Source of the DNA: Aquatica leii
Lineage: Eukaryota; Arthropoda; Insecta; Coleoptera; Lampyridae
DNA: 64,000 bases
Direction of reading: 5' to 3'
Assembly (NCBI GenBank): GCA_035610365.1
Contig: CM069432.1
Coordinates: 264,489,177-264,553,176, forward strand
The position numbers and the translations under genes are program-made. The notes below the pieces were generated by a model. It was not told the DNA's origin, searched no databases, and was given only the letters and a program-made list of their open reading frames with translations. Positions 33,024 to 44,960 of the stretch are shown one piece after another. Position 1 is the first letter of the stretch; each line of letters opens with the position of its first letter.

Positions 33024-35045
33024 CAGTGGTCGCCAACCTTTTAAATGTGTTGAGCTACTTTGATAATTTTGAAATAAACAGTGAACTACCTAGTCCTAAA
33101 CGACGTAAGCCAGCCTAAATCAAATAATGCTTTTACTTTCAACGCAACACGACATAGAACTGGATATTTTTCTTTACTTACTATAGGCCAGCTAAATCTT
33201 GTGCCTGAGACTAATGATTTTAAGGCTAAATCATTTTGAAACGCAATCACTTCCATTTCTGTCGCAGAGATGTCTTCATAACACAAGTTGCAAATTGTTG
33301 GATATCAAATTCCATGAAAGGTGAAACAACAAATTGCGCCACAAAAGACATTTCATTGAAATCTTTGAAACGATTTTTGAAGTTTTCCTTCAAGTTAGAA
33401 ATTATTTCCACATGATATTTACTGTCGTAGGGTTCCAATGGATTTTGTGATATCTTTTCTGAAAGAACAGCAAAACGCTTGGTATTGCTGTTGATTAGGT
33501 TTTCTTCCCAAAACTCAAGCTTTTTGATAATTGCTTTTATATCAGAAATCATTTCCGCTAGTTCTTTGTCCCTCCCCTGAAGCTGCAAATTAAGTTCATT
33601 TAATTTTTAGGTAATGTCCACAAGAAAACCAACATCTCTAAGCTAGATTGAATATTCCAGTTCAGGAATCGGTTCATCGCGTTGTTTGAAAAATTAGACT
33701 GTGGCAGATAGAACACCATTGAAACGTTTCAGCACTCGTCCTCTACTTAACCATCGGACTTCCGAGTGAAGAAGTAGTTCCCCGTATTGACAGTCAATTT
33801 CATCGGCCAAGGTTTGGAAAAATTTCCTTTGTAACGATTGTTCACAATTTTTAGCACCAATTTCATAACGTTGTTTAGTTTTAGAAAGTTTCCACATAAC
33901 GCTTGTTGATGGATAATGCAATGGTAACAGAGAAATTGCGGAAAATGTTCATCTTTACGACATAACGACACCAGACACTTATCACAAGCCACCATAGCTG
34001 GAGCACCATTAGTAGTATAGCCTACCATTTTTGATATGAGAATTTTCTTAGACGAAATAATATTTTTTAAATGAGAAAACAACTCCTGAGCAGTAGTATG
34101 TCCTTTCAGTGGAATAAACTTCAAAAGATCTTCTTTTACCTCAAAATCACTAAAAACCATCCTTACAAACACGACCATCTGGGAGGTCTCAACAACATCT
34201 GTGGATTCATCCAGTTGCAGTAAAAAATAAACACAATTATCTAAGTCAGTTCTTAACTGTAAAAAAATATCATTGCTCATAACTTCTACTAGCCTCATTA
34301 CAGTATTAGCAGAAAGTTGCATAGATTTTATAGCTGAAACTATCTCGTCTTTATTTCTAAAGTTAGCAAATAACAAATCTGCAGTTTCTAAAAATGCCTG
34401 CTTTACCATTTCTCCGTCTTCATAAAGTTTCTTCTTTTGTGCAATTATCTGGGACACACCGTATGATGCTTCAGTTGCAGTCTTGTTTTTATCGACTGTT
34501 TTTAAAAATATTGACTGTTGCCCACTTAATTGGTTTTTTAATTGTTTCAATTTTTCCTTTCTAGCGGCAGAATGTAATGGAATTGATTTTTCAAAATTCG
34601 AATGTACAGTTTTATGATGCCTTTCAATATTCCCCTTTTTCGCAACGGAGATAGAATTATTACACAACAAACATACATTTTTCCCTTTAACTTCTGTGAA
34701 GAAATACTGTTCTTCCCATTCGGAATGAAAATGGTACGTTTTTACTTTCTTACTACTGCTTGCCACATTACGTGAAGTTCAGTTTTAAACTGAGTGCAAT
34801 GTCGGAACTCAATGCGTTTTTATTCCATTCGAAGCGAACCAGACGGTACTCGCTGCGGTCCTACCCGATTCTAGATTGGTGACGTAGGTGGCAGATTGCT
34901 CACTGCAATCGCCACTGCTTCTGTTTATTGTGAGAATTTGCGAAATTTAAGAAAGCATCTATGATTTTTAACCTTATAAAATATGTTGCGAGCTACCACA
35001 ATTGCCTTTGCGAGTAGTTCGCGATCGACGGGTTGGCGACCACTG
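33024..35045 (-). mobile_element. hAT transposon with perfect 8-bp target duplication
   Basis: Ends are CAGTGGTCGCCAACC and its exact complement GGTTGGCGACCACTG. GTCTAGAG occurs at 33016-33023 and 35046-35053, the 8-bp duplication diagnostic of hAT. The 2,022-bp element carries one transposase gene on the minus strand. The end sequence and protein fit the group that includes ZBED/GTF2IRD2-related and SPIN-like elements. Confidence 0.95.
33086..34766 (-). pseudogene. hAT transposase (ZBED/GTF2IRD2-like), frameshifted
   Basis: Frames 33747-34766, 33694-33921, 33247-33588 and 33086-33286 join in order. The N-terminus has a BED-type zinc finger (CLLCNNSISVAKKGNIERHH). The first catalytic aspartate is in LLQLDESTDV. 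The place of the second reads YTTNGAPAM, where the family normally has TDGAPAM, so it is changed to asparagine. The HSEVRWLSRGRVLKRF block follows. The C-terminal dimerisation region is cut short after KYPVLCRVALKVKALF. The frame opens with GTG where an ATG is expected. It cannot encode an active enzyme. Confidence 0.9.
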
Positions 35046-35053
35046 GTCTAGAG

Positions 35054-36340
35054 AATCAAAGCGCCCGTATAATAATATGACAAAAAAAAGATTTTAACAT
35101 TAATTATGATTACAACTTAGTATGTACGTATGATCGACTGACCACCAAACTATTAAAAATTAAAGTAAAAAATGTAATGCTTACAGTTATGTTTTACCCA
35201 GTAGGGGATTAGCTAATTCCGTACAAGTATTACGTTAAACTCCATTAAAATCTAACACAAAAGAAAACGTACATACAGCGTTATCACAAGTAATACATGT
35301 GTTTAATTTATACAATCATTGAAATAAATTAAAGAGGAAAGCCTTATTGGGCGTAAACACTGCTAAGCGGAGGTCTGCGTTGCACAAAACCTTACCAAAA
35401 GAAAAAATTAATTCGCGTTTTTAAAATTTGACAGTCAACCACGAAAAGTAAGCGAGTCAAAGATAAATCTTATACTAGAAAATTTTTAATATACTAAATG
35501 TTTAACATAACAAATTTCCCCCCAGCAACATAAAAACCTTGGAAGTGGACAATAGCTAAAATAAAGAATAGAAATTTAAGCATACACCAAGGACACAACC
35601 CTGAAACCCAAAACCAAACCAAACACAATAACACACACAGACACCAAAATTTTTTTTATCAAAAATACATTTTTCTGATTCAGGAGACCTTGAAACGTAA
35701 AATCGTTGTACTTTTCTTATAGGAAAGTAAAAATTAGTTGAGACTAAAATAATAGTTGGTATTTGAAACAGGCATTTTTTGCACTCACATTAGTTGTACC
35801 CAGTATGAATTTATGCTAGTATAATCCATCACTAGTTGGCAGTATATAAACTCATTTTTCACTTTTGTGACATTTAGCCGTTGTCTTCACTGAACGATGC
35901 CATCGCTCCAGGGTGCTGTTAGTCCGCGATTAAAACAGTTTTGAGTTCACTGTCTTTCCGCATGTCAGTCTGAAAAAAATGCTGTGAAATAGTTTGCAAC
36001 GTTACTCGCGCACTGCTATGTGTTGTACCGTGGCCCATATCTAAAATTCTCCTCTTCAAGCTGCTACGTATGGTCTACTCTTTTTTATAGAGGCAATGCG
36101 CCATATTTGCGTCGCTTCTCTCTTAGGCGTAAACGTCTGCATTTTTAACGATATAGCGTGTGGCCTAATTCTTTTGTGGTGACCACCAATGGCAAGGTTA
36201 TGGCGTCTATCCGCGATAAAACATCAGCAACTACATTATCTTGACCTGCAATCAAAAGTAAGTGTGGCCAATTAAGTTCAATTATAAAAACTACTTTGTA
36301 TGGTTATAATTTTTTTAACCATTAAAAAAGACACATACTT
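35054..36340. other. Spacer with a small Gypsy RNase H relic
   Basis: On the minus strand about 36150-36255 reads AGQDNVVADVLSRIDAI, the conserved end of Gypsy RNase H. No LTR or further Pol was recognised. The remainder is AT-rich without a gene. Confidence 0.5.
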
Positions 36341-37090
36341 TTGCTATTACAAACGCAAGCGCGTATTTTAAATTTAAGAGAAGAAATGTGTCATAAATTT
36401 AAAAACAAATTAGGCGATTTAATGAAACTTCTTGAAGAGTTACTAATGAAATATCTAAAAGAAAACGCTAAAAAGTTTGAAGCCCAAATTTGGATGGAAA
36501 AGTTTTTTGGTCAACACATTACAAGCAGCTTGAAGCCGCAGCTAGAACTAATTTTTGAAGCAACGGCCAGAAAGGGACGTCCCTAATAGTAACTACCTTA
36601 CGTGGAAAAGCGCTTGGAACCTTCAAGGAAATTACGACTTTCACGCGAATTTCACGTTTAGAAATGAGATATGAAGATGTTCATCTACAACTAGTATATC
36701 GTATTGAAATAAAAAATTGCGTTTAAAAGGCTACAGAAAGCAAGGGTTTTAAGCTGACATCGCCAGATTGACACGGCTTGCGTAGCCTACGCACCAAATA
36801 GCTCTCTGCAACATTTGGTTATACAGGTTTTTGTAGCCAAATTTCAAGACAACGAAACGCAGTTGACTCTACGACTAGCTCGACCGAAGACGTTGGACAC
36901 CGAGACGGTCTTAAACTTTGCTGTGCTGCAGAAGTCCCAGCGCAGACACAAGAAAGCATCGAGGAAATAGCGCGACGAATGCTTTTTGAAAGGAGAGCGA
37001 CGACTTTAAACTACGGTGTAATAGGCCACATACAATGACACCGTGCAAAGCCTAAGAAAAAACAACAATAGCGTCTGGAACGAGTTGACT
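36341..37090 (+). pseudogene. Gypsy Gag remnant
   Basis: The frame 36341-36586 is a charged coiled-coil segment (LMKLLEELLMKYLKENAKKF). Further frames give Gag-like text (VHLQLVYRIEI, LVIQVFVAKFQDNETQLTLR) with frameshifts. The nucleocapsid knuckle near 37010 has decayed to LNYGVIGHIQ, losing its first cysteine. Confidence 0.7.
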
Positions 37091-37404
37091 TGCTCCAAAT
37101 AGAGCAATTCCATAACATTTATCTCGATGGCGAGATCAATAGACGAAATGTTCAGTTACTGGTAGATACAGAGCGACGAAGACTCAATCGTCCTGACATG
37201 TTATTGAAAAATGAAAAGACATCACCGGTAACGGTACGAGTTTAAACGGCGACGAACGAAGAAGTACCTACTCACAAATAAGAAAAAGTAAAGAACGATG
37301 TCCTTAAGATTGGCGGTCAAGAAATTTCTTTTCATTTATCGGAGAAGGCAACCGTGCGAGTTTTATTGAGTGAAAACGTGATTCTGCCTGGAAGGACTTA
37401 AAGT

Positions 37405-38665
37405 GTGGTTATGGCAAGCCTGGATGAAGATCTACGGGAAGGTTACATTTGCGCTAATAAACCAATGAAAGGCGAATTAATGAAGAAAGAACTACTGGTT
37501 GGCAGAATACTAGTACAAATGACAAACACTGTACTGGTGGATTCTGTAACATTAAAATGTACGCCAGTATTTGAAATTATAAAATGCGTAAATTCTAGTG
37601 AAGCTCCGTTGCCAAAGAAGTTCCCACAACATCAATTGGACATTCTTATCTTTAAATGCCAAAACCTCAGTCATGACCAGCAGTATCAAAGTGCGTTTGC
37701 GCTAGAGAGTGGTTCCAAAGAAAGAACTGACATAATAAAGCAGAAAATTAATACCAGAGACGCCTGGCCGATACGACAATGTCAACACCGACTTCCTTTG
37801 GCAAAAGGAGAAGAAATTGAACAAATAACTACGGGTATGGAGAGAGAAGGTGTTATTGAACCGTCAAATAGTCCATGGGCGTCTCCAGTTGCACTGATAA
37901 AGAAGAAATATGACCAGAAAGGACAGTTATCTTTTACCAAGATCTGACGATACTGTCGGGTTTTTTTTTAGGTTGGATTTAAGGAGTGGTTACTGGCAGG
38001 TGGAATTGGATCCGTGAAAAGACAGCGTTTACAATTGAAACTGGTTCGAGCATTTTATAGAGACTAAATTGCAAAAACTGGCTTGGAAGACATGCTTGGC
38101 TTATCTAAACGCCGTGATTATGGTTGGAAGGTCGTTTGAAGAATATTGGAACAACCTGAAATAAGTATTCGAATGACTACGAGATGCAAATCTAAAACTG
38201 AGACTAAAGAAATGATACGTATTTAAGAAAGAAGTACAATACCTTCACCATGTTATATCTAGAGATGGAGTAAAGGCTGATCCAGATATAGTCTTAGCAA
38301 TGCAAACGTGGCCAAAACCTATCGACAAACATTAAGATCCAAGTTTCTTTGGGGTGAGCACCTACTATAGACTATTTAAATGCGGATTTCATAATTGCCA
38401 AACCATTGACGAAATTGAATGAAGAAAGAGCAGAATTTAGATGGAATGAAGACTGCAAAAATGCTTTCTATCAGCTAAAACAGGCTGTAGTCACTGTATT
38501 TTATTATCCAAGAGAAGATGGAAAATTTGTTTTAGATACCGATGCAAATAATCTGGCCATAGGTGCAGTCTTTTCACAGGTACAGGATGGACAAGAAAAA
38601 GTCATTGCGAATTTAGCAAAGTTTGGTCCAAACCGGAAAGGAATTATTGCGTGACTAGAGGAGGA
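37405..38665 (+). pseudogene. Gypsy protease-RT-RNase H remnant
   Basis: The 180-codon frame 37405-37947 covers the linker after protease and the start of RT (MEREGVIEPSNSPWASPVAL). The RT core is frameshifted and its box reads YLNAVIMVGR, where YLDDVI is expected, so both catalytic aspartates are lost. The connection domain (38220-38330) and RNase H start (38406-38654, FVLDTDANNLAIGAVFSQVQ) follow. The gene breaks off at about 38663, where the LINE begins. Confidence 0.85.
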
Positions 38666-41600
38666 TGATGTAGACTCACTAAACCACCCTATCTTGCTTG
38701 GTACAAGTTTGCCACAAAAAGGATTAGTTAGTTCAGAAAAATGCGTCAAAGTAGAAGGAAAGTCACAGTTAGTTGGATGGGCTAGGTAACGGAAACGTGC
38801 TTAGAGAGCACGCGGTTCAGCGGGGCACCTACTTTACGGCTTATCTGGGCTTCTAAGGAATAAAACCATGTTGGTATGACACGGACTTTGACAAGCGGGA
38901 AGGAAATAAGAGGGGCAAAATTAGTCAAGAAACAACGACCATACATAAACTGAAAATTGTTATTTAACTAAAAATAATAAAATTAAGTGACTCTACATTA
39001 AATACATGCAGTTAATAATTTAAAAACCAAATATCTACTTTGTCATTGCCTACTTGAAAGCAATAAAACTAAAACCACGCATCTTTGCATTAGTAAACTA
39101 AAATTACTGTAACCTGTGGTTTCTCTTTGCGAATGGTCTATAACAGTTGCGCACCAGGCACTAGTTTAAGGATGACCTGGGGGGAATCGGGATAGGGGTA
39201 GAAAATGGCTAGTAGTAGTAGTACGGACAGCTGCGTCGTTTTAGATAACAACAAAATCCACAGTGTAAAGAAAAGATATAGACGGCCTCTCGTTCCGGGG
39301 ACATGGGACATTCTGCCCCAGGTGAGGATATTCAAGATGAGAGAGTAGGCGTTACGCCCTTTATCGAAAGTGCTTCACAACCGCTAACATTTCAACCAAG
39401 ACCATACCTTCAAGTGACGCTTGTCTGCGGTAAATGACAGAAAATCGTTGGTCGAAACGTGCTAGTCAAGGAAGTTGCACGAGCCAGCCTTGCAAAGAAC
39501 TTTGGTGCAGTAAATTTCCTAAATAAGAAAATATAGGGGAAGATGCTTGAATAAAACGCAGAAAGTATCTACAGGAACCGTGCGATAAGCGCCGAGGATA
39601 GTTCTTACGAACAAACATTGGATAGACCCTAGTTTCCTGACCACGTGGGAGTGTCAAAGTCTATGGTACCAAATGTCTACGCCATAAGTGAGCATGGAAA
39701 TTACTTTTGCAGGTGTGAACCACGAAAGCGCAATGTTTTACAAAACTTGTCGTCGATCATTAGTAGGTTCAAAAACCTTATGGATAAGAGTATCGTGGAA
39801 GTGCAGTAAAGGATTTCATCTTAGTGTGGAGTTAAAAGCCATGTCCTTAGTCTTGCTTGCAGAAATACTTAGTTTATTTCTGCCAGCCCAGCTAGTTAGC
39901 GTTAGATTTTACCCCTAAGTTACGTCGGGAATTTGCGGACACTGTCAGACGGAGATGTCGTCCGCATAAGCAAAAATGTCGCAGTCTGCTACTAAGTCTT
40001 TGTCTAGGAGCTTATTAGCAACTAGATTGCACAAGATCGAACCAAAAATCGAGATTTTGTGGACAGCCCTTTGTCAGTCGTTTGGTGCAAACTGAACGTG
40101 AAACGTTCACAGAGTATGTTATCGATCTGTTCGTTAAATGGCTACGAAACTGACGAAAGCTTTAAATACAGATGGCCACCTTACGTTATTGAACGACCCA
40201 GAAATGTCTATGAAAATAGCTAGTCTAAGTGGAAACGTTCGATTGTACAATAGTCATTAATCGACAGGTGGCGTCAGTCGCCGTTTTACCAGGAACGAAG
40301 CCATACTGACTAAGATGGAATAAAATGTTAGGCAGAGTGTCGTCGTGTATCTTTTTAAGGAGCGTCCTTTCAAAAAGTTTACTTAATAAAAATGACAATG
40401 TTATCGGACGATACGAGTTTGGGTTGGCGAAATCATTTTTTCTGGGCTTGAGAATAGTGATTAGTTTGCCAGATTTTCAGCTGGTAAGAAAATAACAACA
40501 TCAGGATTTTATTTGTGCATGATAGAGGTTGTCTGTCGATGGATCGTCGTCTAGAAATAATACTATTACTTTGAATGTGCCTGTAAACTAACCCCCACCG
40601 ACTCGTCGCCAAGAAGATTTACTTTTATGTCTTCATTGTCAGTTTGTATCGATAAAGCACGGCTTTGTATCATCTTAGTCTTGGTCTCATCAATGATGGC
40701 ATCTACAGATTTGGGATCATGGCACAATGCACCATGTGGGAAATAAGAAGAAATTGAACTTGTGATAGCATTATCAGGTGAATTAATTCAAATTGTATTA
40801 GTTGGTGGTCACTTTTTGTCGCTTCAGGAATGACCCGCTAATCTGTTATTTTCCTGGCTAAACAAAGAGACGCTAATGTAAAATCTACTTATATTTGTTG
40901 AACCCAAATAGCTAGCAAAAGCAAAATGTTGATTAAGTTCGTTGACAACACAGAAGTCACGTTCACCCACGAGCTTCTCCAAACATCGCCCCGTTTGTCA
41001 GTCACCCGAGAATGCCAAAGCGGCTATTTCAAATTTAGATCACTTACTATGATAATATGAATGCTTTTTAGTTCATCGTGGAACTTTGTCTAAGCGTTGT
41101 AGATGAATACGAACATCTTCACTCGGCAGCCAATAAACGCCGGCCATGGCCAAGGAGATGTTTCCAAGTGTAACCATAATTACTGCATTGCTGTCATTTG
41201 TTAAATGGATGAGTGTCACCACTCCGACGGGCTTCAAACTATTGAACACCATAGCCGAGTAGTACCGCATGTCTTTGTTTTGTGCTTTTTAGCACAGCGG
41301 CCGCACTGTAAGTCGCTTTTACAGTCAGAGAAGAAATGGTCGTATTCCTTAAAATTCAATCAGCTTGTTACCTGGATGAAGTTTTTGACCTTGCATGCAT
41401 TTCCGCAGAAGTACACACGACGCGATGCCAAAACGTATCGTCGAACTTTTGGATGAACCTCAAGGATCCAATGGCAATTTGCTTTGTCTTTAGAATTCAA
41501 GCAGAACTGAACTTTCAAGTGTTCATTGACAAGAAGTACTTCATCAAAAGCGCCGTGGAAATTCTAGGAAATAAAAGCTTCTTTCACCTGCTCAGGGGAC

Positions 41601-42353
41601 AGGTTACAAAGAACGTCAAAGATAGAGAAGCGGGGTAACGATTTGCTTTGGGGCTTAACCACAAGGCCAATTTTATTAAGGTTGACCGCAGGTTTTTGTC
41701 TGTCTTAGTTACTCGGTCTAGTATAAGGCCGTACTTTTGGGGATCTAAAACCTTCATAAGAATCGTTTTTGTCTCGTCAGCGGTGTTTAAAGGATAGTCA
41801 GGTTTGAAGACAAAAACGACAGTCGACCTAGAAACAGGAGCGACTGATTTACCTTCAGTATTTTAACCTTTTCAACAATTTTGGTTCTCGCCGCTTTGGC
41901 ATAGGACAGTTGAGCAGGAGGTGCAGAAACAACCGTTGTGGAAAGTTTTTCAGTAACAGATTGCAAGGTTGTTTGGACGCCAGCTGCCAATAACAATCCT
42001 TTCTGATTGCTTGGAAAAAATAATCTAGCACGCAGAGATTACTTGTGTAAGACGCAGAATATCGGAATCGAAGAATTTTTCAATGCTGTCTGGCAGGGTA
42101 TCGTCAAGGATATCATCGTCGTCGTTACTACGACGTTTGGAAAAGGCTGATTTAGCATCTATGGCGGAGAAGGCAGAAGAAGTGGAAGGAGGTAGAGCGC
42201 GACGTTTGTGGATTGTCGGCTGAGGAACAAAGTAGTTGCCTTATACCTTTTTAGCTGTACAAGGGAGCTATTATCCGACTTCGTCGGATTGCTCACAATA
42301 AATTAATCAATGTCCTTTTGCTTTAGTTAAAGGTGAAAAATATATTTGCACAT
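38663..42353 (-). mobile_element. Non-LTR retrotransposon (R1/LOA-like LINE), inserted in Gypsy RNase H
   Basis: Minus-strand relics run from right to left: an ORF1 Gag-like piece (41787-41996, SYAKAARTKIVEKVK), an endonuclease piece (41073-41270, MAGVYWLPSEDVRIHLQRLD), RT with FAYADDISV at about 39955-39972, and a C-terminal segment (39466-39657 and neighbours, RTILGAYRTVPVDTF and FKHLPLYFLI) typical of the R1/LOA branch. Numerous stops and shifts. The Gypsy RNase H text resumes immediately on the far side (LLAVVKFIQHF), which fixes this as an insertion. Confidence 0.78.
39100..42000 (-). pseudogene. LINE ORF1 and ORF2 relics
   Basis: No frame longer than about 70 codons survives, but the order ORF1, endonuclease, RT, C-terminal is kept. 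The catalytic RT box YADD is intact as text (39957-39968). These proteins would make ribonucleoprotein and prime reverse transcription at nicked DNA; this copy is dead. Confidence 0.7.
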
Positions 42354-43870
42354 TGAAGAGAAACCTGTTCTACTGTTAGCAGTAGTCAAGTTTATACAGC
42401 ACTTTTATAAATACTTGTATGGACGCAAATTTTTACAAAGGATGGACAACGCCACTTTGAAATGGCTATTGCAGTTTGGTAATATATAAAAACAAGTGGA
42501 AAGATGGATCGAGAAACTGCAGGAGTATGACTATGATACAGAACACCGTGCCGGAAGTAGTCATCGGAACACTGATGCCTGGTTCAAAACACCATGTCCA
42601 ACAGGCTGCAACCATTGTTCCCGACTAGAAGAAAAGATCGAATATATCCGAAGAACTGCTACGGTTGATAACGGCTGGCAACCTGAGCAGTTGCGTTGTG
42701 ATCAAGAATACGATTCCGAATTAAGACTGTTTCTAAACTGGAAATTTAACATCGAAAGATCAACCTGAGGAGAATTGAGTGCTTTGGGCAGATACATCAA
42801 AACATACTGACCGCAATAAGACTTCTTGAAAGTGGAAAACGATCTTCTTAAGCAATCTCTATAGAGTGTTGAGGGCACGGAAAACTGATTGCAATTAAGC
42901 TGAGTGTCGGAGCTGTTGCAGCATCTGCACGATGACACATCAGGAGGACACTTTGGCGTAAAGAAGATATTACGGAATGTATGAGAAAGATTCTATTTGA
43001 AAAACTGCAAAAAGGGCGTCATGAAATGGTACCTTACGTGCACGGTTTGCGCATCAGAAAATAGTTCACAAAAGAAGCGCAAAGCACCAATGAAACAATA
43101 TAACGTGGGAAGCCCTTAAGACAGAGTGGCAATTGACATTGTAAGGGTCGTTTTAATCTGATTTGAGAAACAAATACAACTTGGTGGCGATGGATTCTTT
43201 CACGAAACGGTTTGATGCTTACGTTATACCCAATCAAGAAGCAGACGTTTTGGCGAAGGAGTTTTTTTTGCCGGTTAGGAGTTCTGTTGGAATTACATTT
43301 CAACTAAGGCCGCAACTTTGAGTCTGCGCTGTTTTAAGATTTTCCCCGTCTGTTGGGAATTAAGAAAACGTCGACGCTTCTTCATCCTTAATCTGATGGC
43401 ATAGTGGAACGGACGAATCGAACAGTGGGAAAGTACTGATCCAAAGTAATGTCCAAACACTAACTGGGATTAGTACTTGCATCTCTGCTTAATAGCATTA
43501 ATCCCGAAATACGATTGCTATAGGAATTTGGATGAAAGCCGAAAGGAGGCATTGCGGGAAGAGATTGCGTCAGCAAGTTAATGAAGAGGCTAGAAGAAGT
43601 GCATAAAGCAGCTTAAAAAACATGCAAATGCCAGTGACAGAATGAAGTCCAGATATGACGTCAAGGCACAAAACGGTTGGTTTCAACTATGCGATGTAAT
43701 CCCCAAAGAAGCCTTGGTTTGTCGCCAAAGCTGCAAAAGCAATGGGAGTGTTCTTATAAAGTTTTTCAGCGTATTAATGACGTGATATCACGTATTCGAA
43801 ATCACCCAGAGGCAAGCCAAAAGTAATCTCTATCGAGCGTCTAGCTCTATTTGCTGGCGATAACAACGTT
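42353..43870 (+). pseudogene. Gypsy RNase H end and integrase remnant
   Basis: RNase H resumes with LLAVVKFIQHFYKYLYGRKF and WIEKLQEYDYDTEHRAGSSH in the frame 42496-42768. Integrase follows: HLHDDTSGGHFGVKK (zinc-binding histidines, about 42920), CTVCAS (cysteines), KRKAPMKQYNVGSP, and DGIVERTNRTVGKY of the core near 43400. Stops and indels are frequent. It ends with the RINDVISRIRNHPEA block near 43770-43815. Confidence 0.82.
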
Positions 43871-43916
43871 ACCAAAGACGAACTAGGGTTACAGTTTAGA
43901 CGCTTAGATGAATTCG

Positions 43917-44110
43917 AAGACAGCAACCGGCGGTCGGCAAAGTTTTGAAAATACGTGATGACCGACGCTCCATTTTCTATCTAGTCGGTCACCCAGAAGT
44001 ACTCACGTGCAAAGCCGTTACAATATTCTGTAGAAAAAAATGGAACTCCACAACATTAAGAAATTGGCAATGGTCTACGTGGAACAGACGTTCAAGCCTG
44101 CAATTACGAT
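43917..44110 (+). pseudogene. Macro domain remnant downstream of integrase, copy 2
   Basis: Nucleotides match 17523-17640 closely (CAGCAACCGGCGGTCGGCAA here, CAGCAACCGGCAGTCGGAAA there). The sequence then continues past the end of copy 1 with ATTAAGAAATTGGCAATG and GAACAGACGTTCAAGCCTGC. These encode the KLAM and EQTFKP parts expected near the macro-domain C-terminus, though the GCGLD-type loop is deleted. The N-terminal half of the domain is missing. Frames are shifted several times. This second copy at the same position relative to integrase supports capture by the element. Confidence 0.65.
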
Positions 44111-44145
44111 CCAAGTAAAACATTTGATCAGAAAGTTCATTTCTG

Positions 44146-44440
44146 TGTTACGAGCCTTTTCTCGCAACTAAAGTTCCTAGCGACTAACCCAGTTAAATTC
44201 GAAGATTTCGGTCGTAAGTTTCGTGATGCTAAGTTGTAAAACAAATTAAAAATGCGCCAAAACGATTGGAAGTTAGAATGATAGACACCGTTTAAATATA
44301 TCTAACACTAAAACAGAATAAATGACAAGACACTGATTATAACGACAACTATGTTTATTTTTTTCTAATAGGAAAAAAATAAGAGGTTAAAAAAGGCATT
44401 ACGTAAGCAAGGCAGAATTATGTACATGTAAGAGACAACA
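44146..44440 (-). repeat. LTR (3' LTR of minus-strand Gypsy)
   Basis: A 295-bp copy of the LTR also seen at 47106-47373. On the minus strand it starts TGTTGTCTCTTACATG and ends GGCTCGTAACA. Shared text includes CTAACCCAGTTAAATTCG. Divergence between the two LTRs is considerable, indicating an old insertion. Confidence 0.75.
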
Positions 44441-44459
44441 AAGAATAAGCAAAAGTGAT

Positions 44460-44960
44460 TAACGAAGTGTAGACGCGTAGACCTTGTAACGACACCAGTG
44501 TTGGAAAGCTTCGTCGTTGCTGGCAAGGCGTTGCGTAACCCAATCGTATTGCATCGTTGCGAGTTTGCACAAGAACAATAGCATATGAACTCAGTAACCT
44601 TAGGTCTTATATAAAGCCAATAGAAGTGACAACGAAAAGCTTCCAACGTACTCTTAACACTGCGATGATCACACTTAGATGTAATTTGGTGATCCTGAAT
44701 AAGTTGCTTGCGCTGATCGGATGGTACTAACTTCCAAACTCAAGGATCAGAAGAGGAAATGCGTACACGTTTACATAAAAGACCTTTCACAACAAACGAA
44801 CGAGAGAAACGACGAGGAGAAGCAGCATTTTTAGACACTAAACCTAAGTACTAAGGATCGGTAGTAGGCCTAATAATCCTAGAAACCAAAAATATATTAG
44901 ATGAAAGAGAAAGAAGAGAACGAACAGAACGTAAAGGTTTATCACCTTGAGAACGAGAAC
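44460..44960 (-). pseudogene. Gypsy integrase zinc-binding domain relic
   Basis: Minus-strand text reads WKLVPSDQRKQLIQDHH, then FYWLYIRPKVTEFICYC, the HHCC pattern of Gypsy integrase, upstream of the LTR. Frame 44365-44646 covers the second half. A stop near 44850 and a stop near 44740 are present. The catalytic core is absent. Confidence 0.7.

Larger units (their letters stand above)
36341..44145 (+). mobile_element. Gypsy retrotransposon with 3' macro domain, copy 2, split by a LINE
   Basis: Plus-strand relics in canonical order: Gag (36341-37060), protease region (about 37100-37400), RT (37800-38330), RNase H (38400-38660, resuming 42353-42600), integrase (about 42900-43560), the C-terminal RINDVISRI block (about 43770) and the macro domain (43917-44110). 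A minus-strand LINE of about 3.7 kb interrupts RNase H. Sequence similarity to 15757-17683 is high throughout. The macro region runs straight up to an LTR of another Gypsy at 44146. Confidence 0.88.

Noticed and set aside
44134..44160. Reading the LTR at 44146 as the 3' LTR of the plus-strand macro-Gypsy
   Set aside because: The primer-binding site at 47084-47101 and the minus-strand Gag and integrase between the LTRs show that the LTR pair belongs to a minus-strand element. No polypurine tract precedes 44146 on the plus strand.
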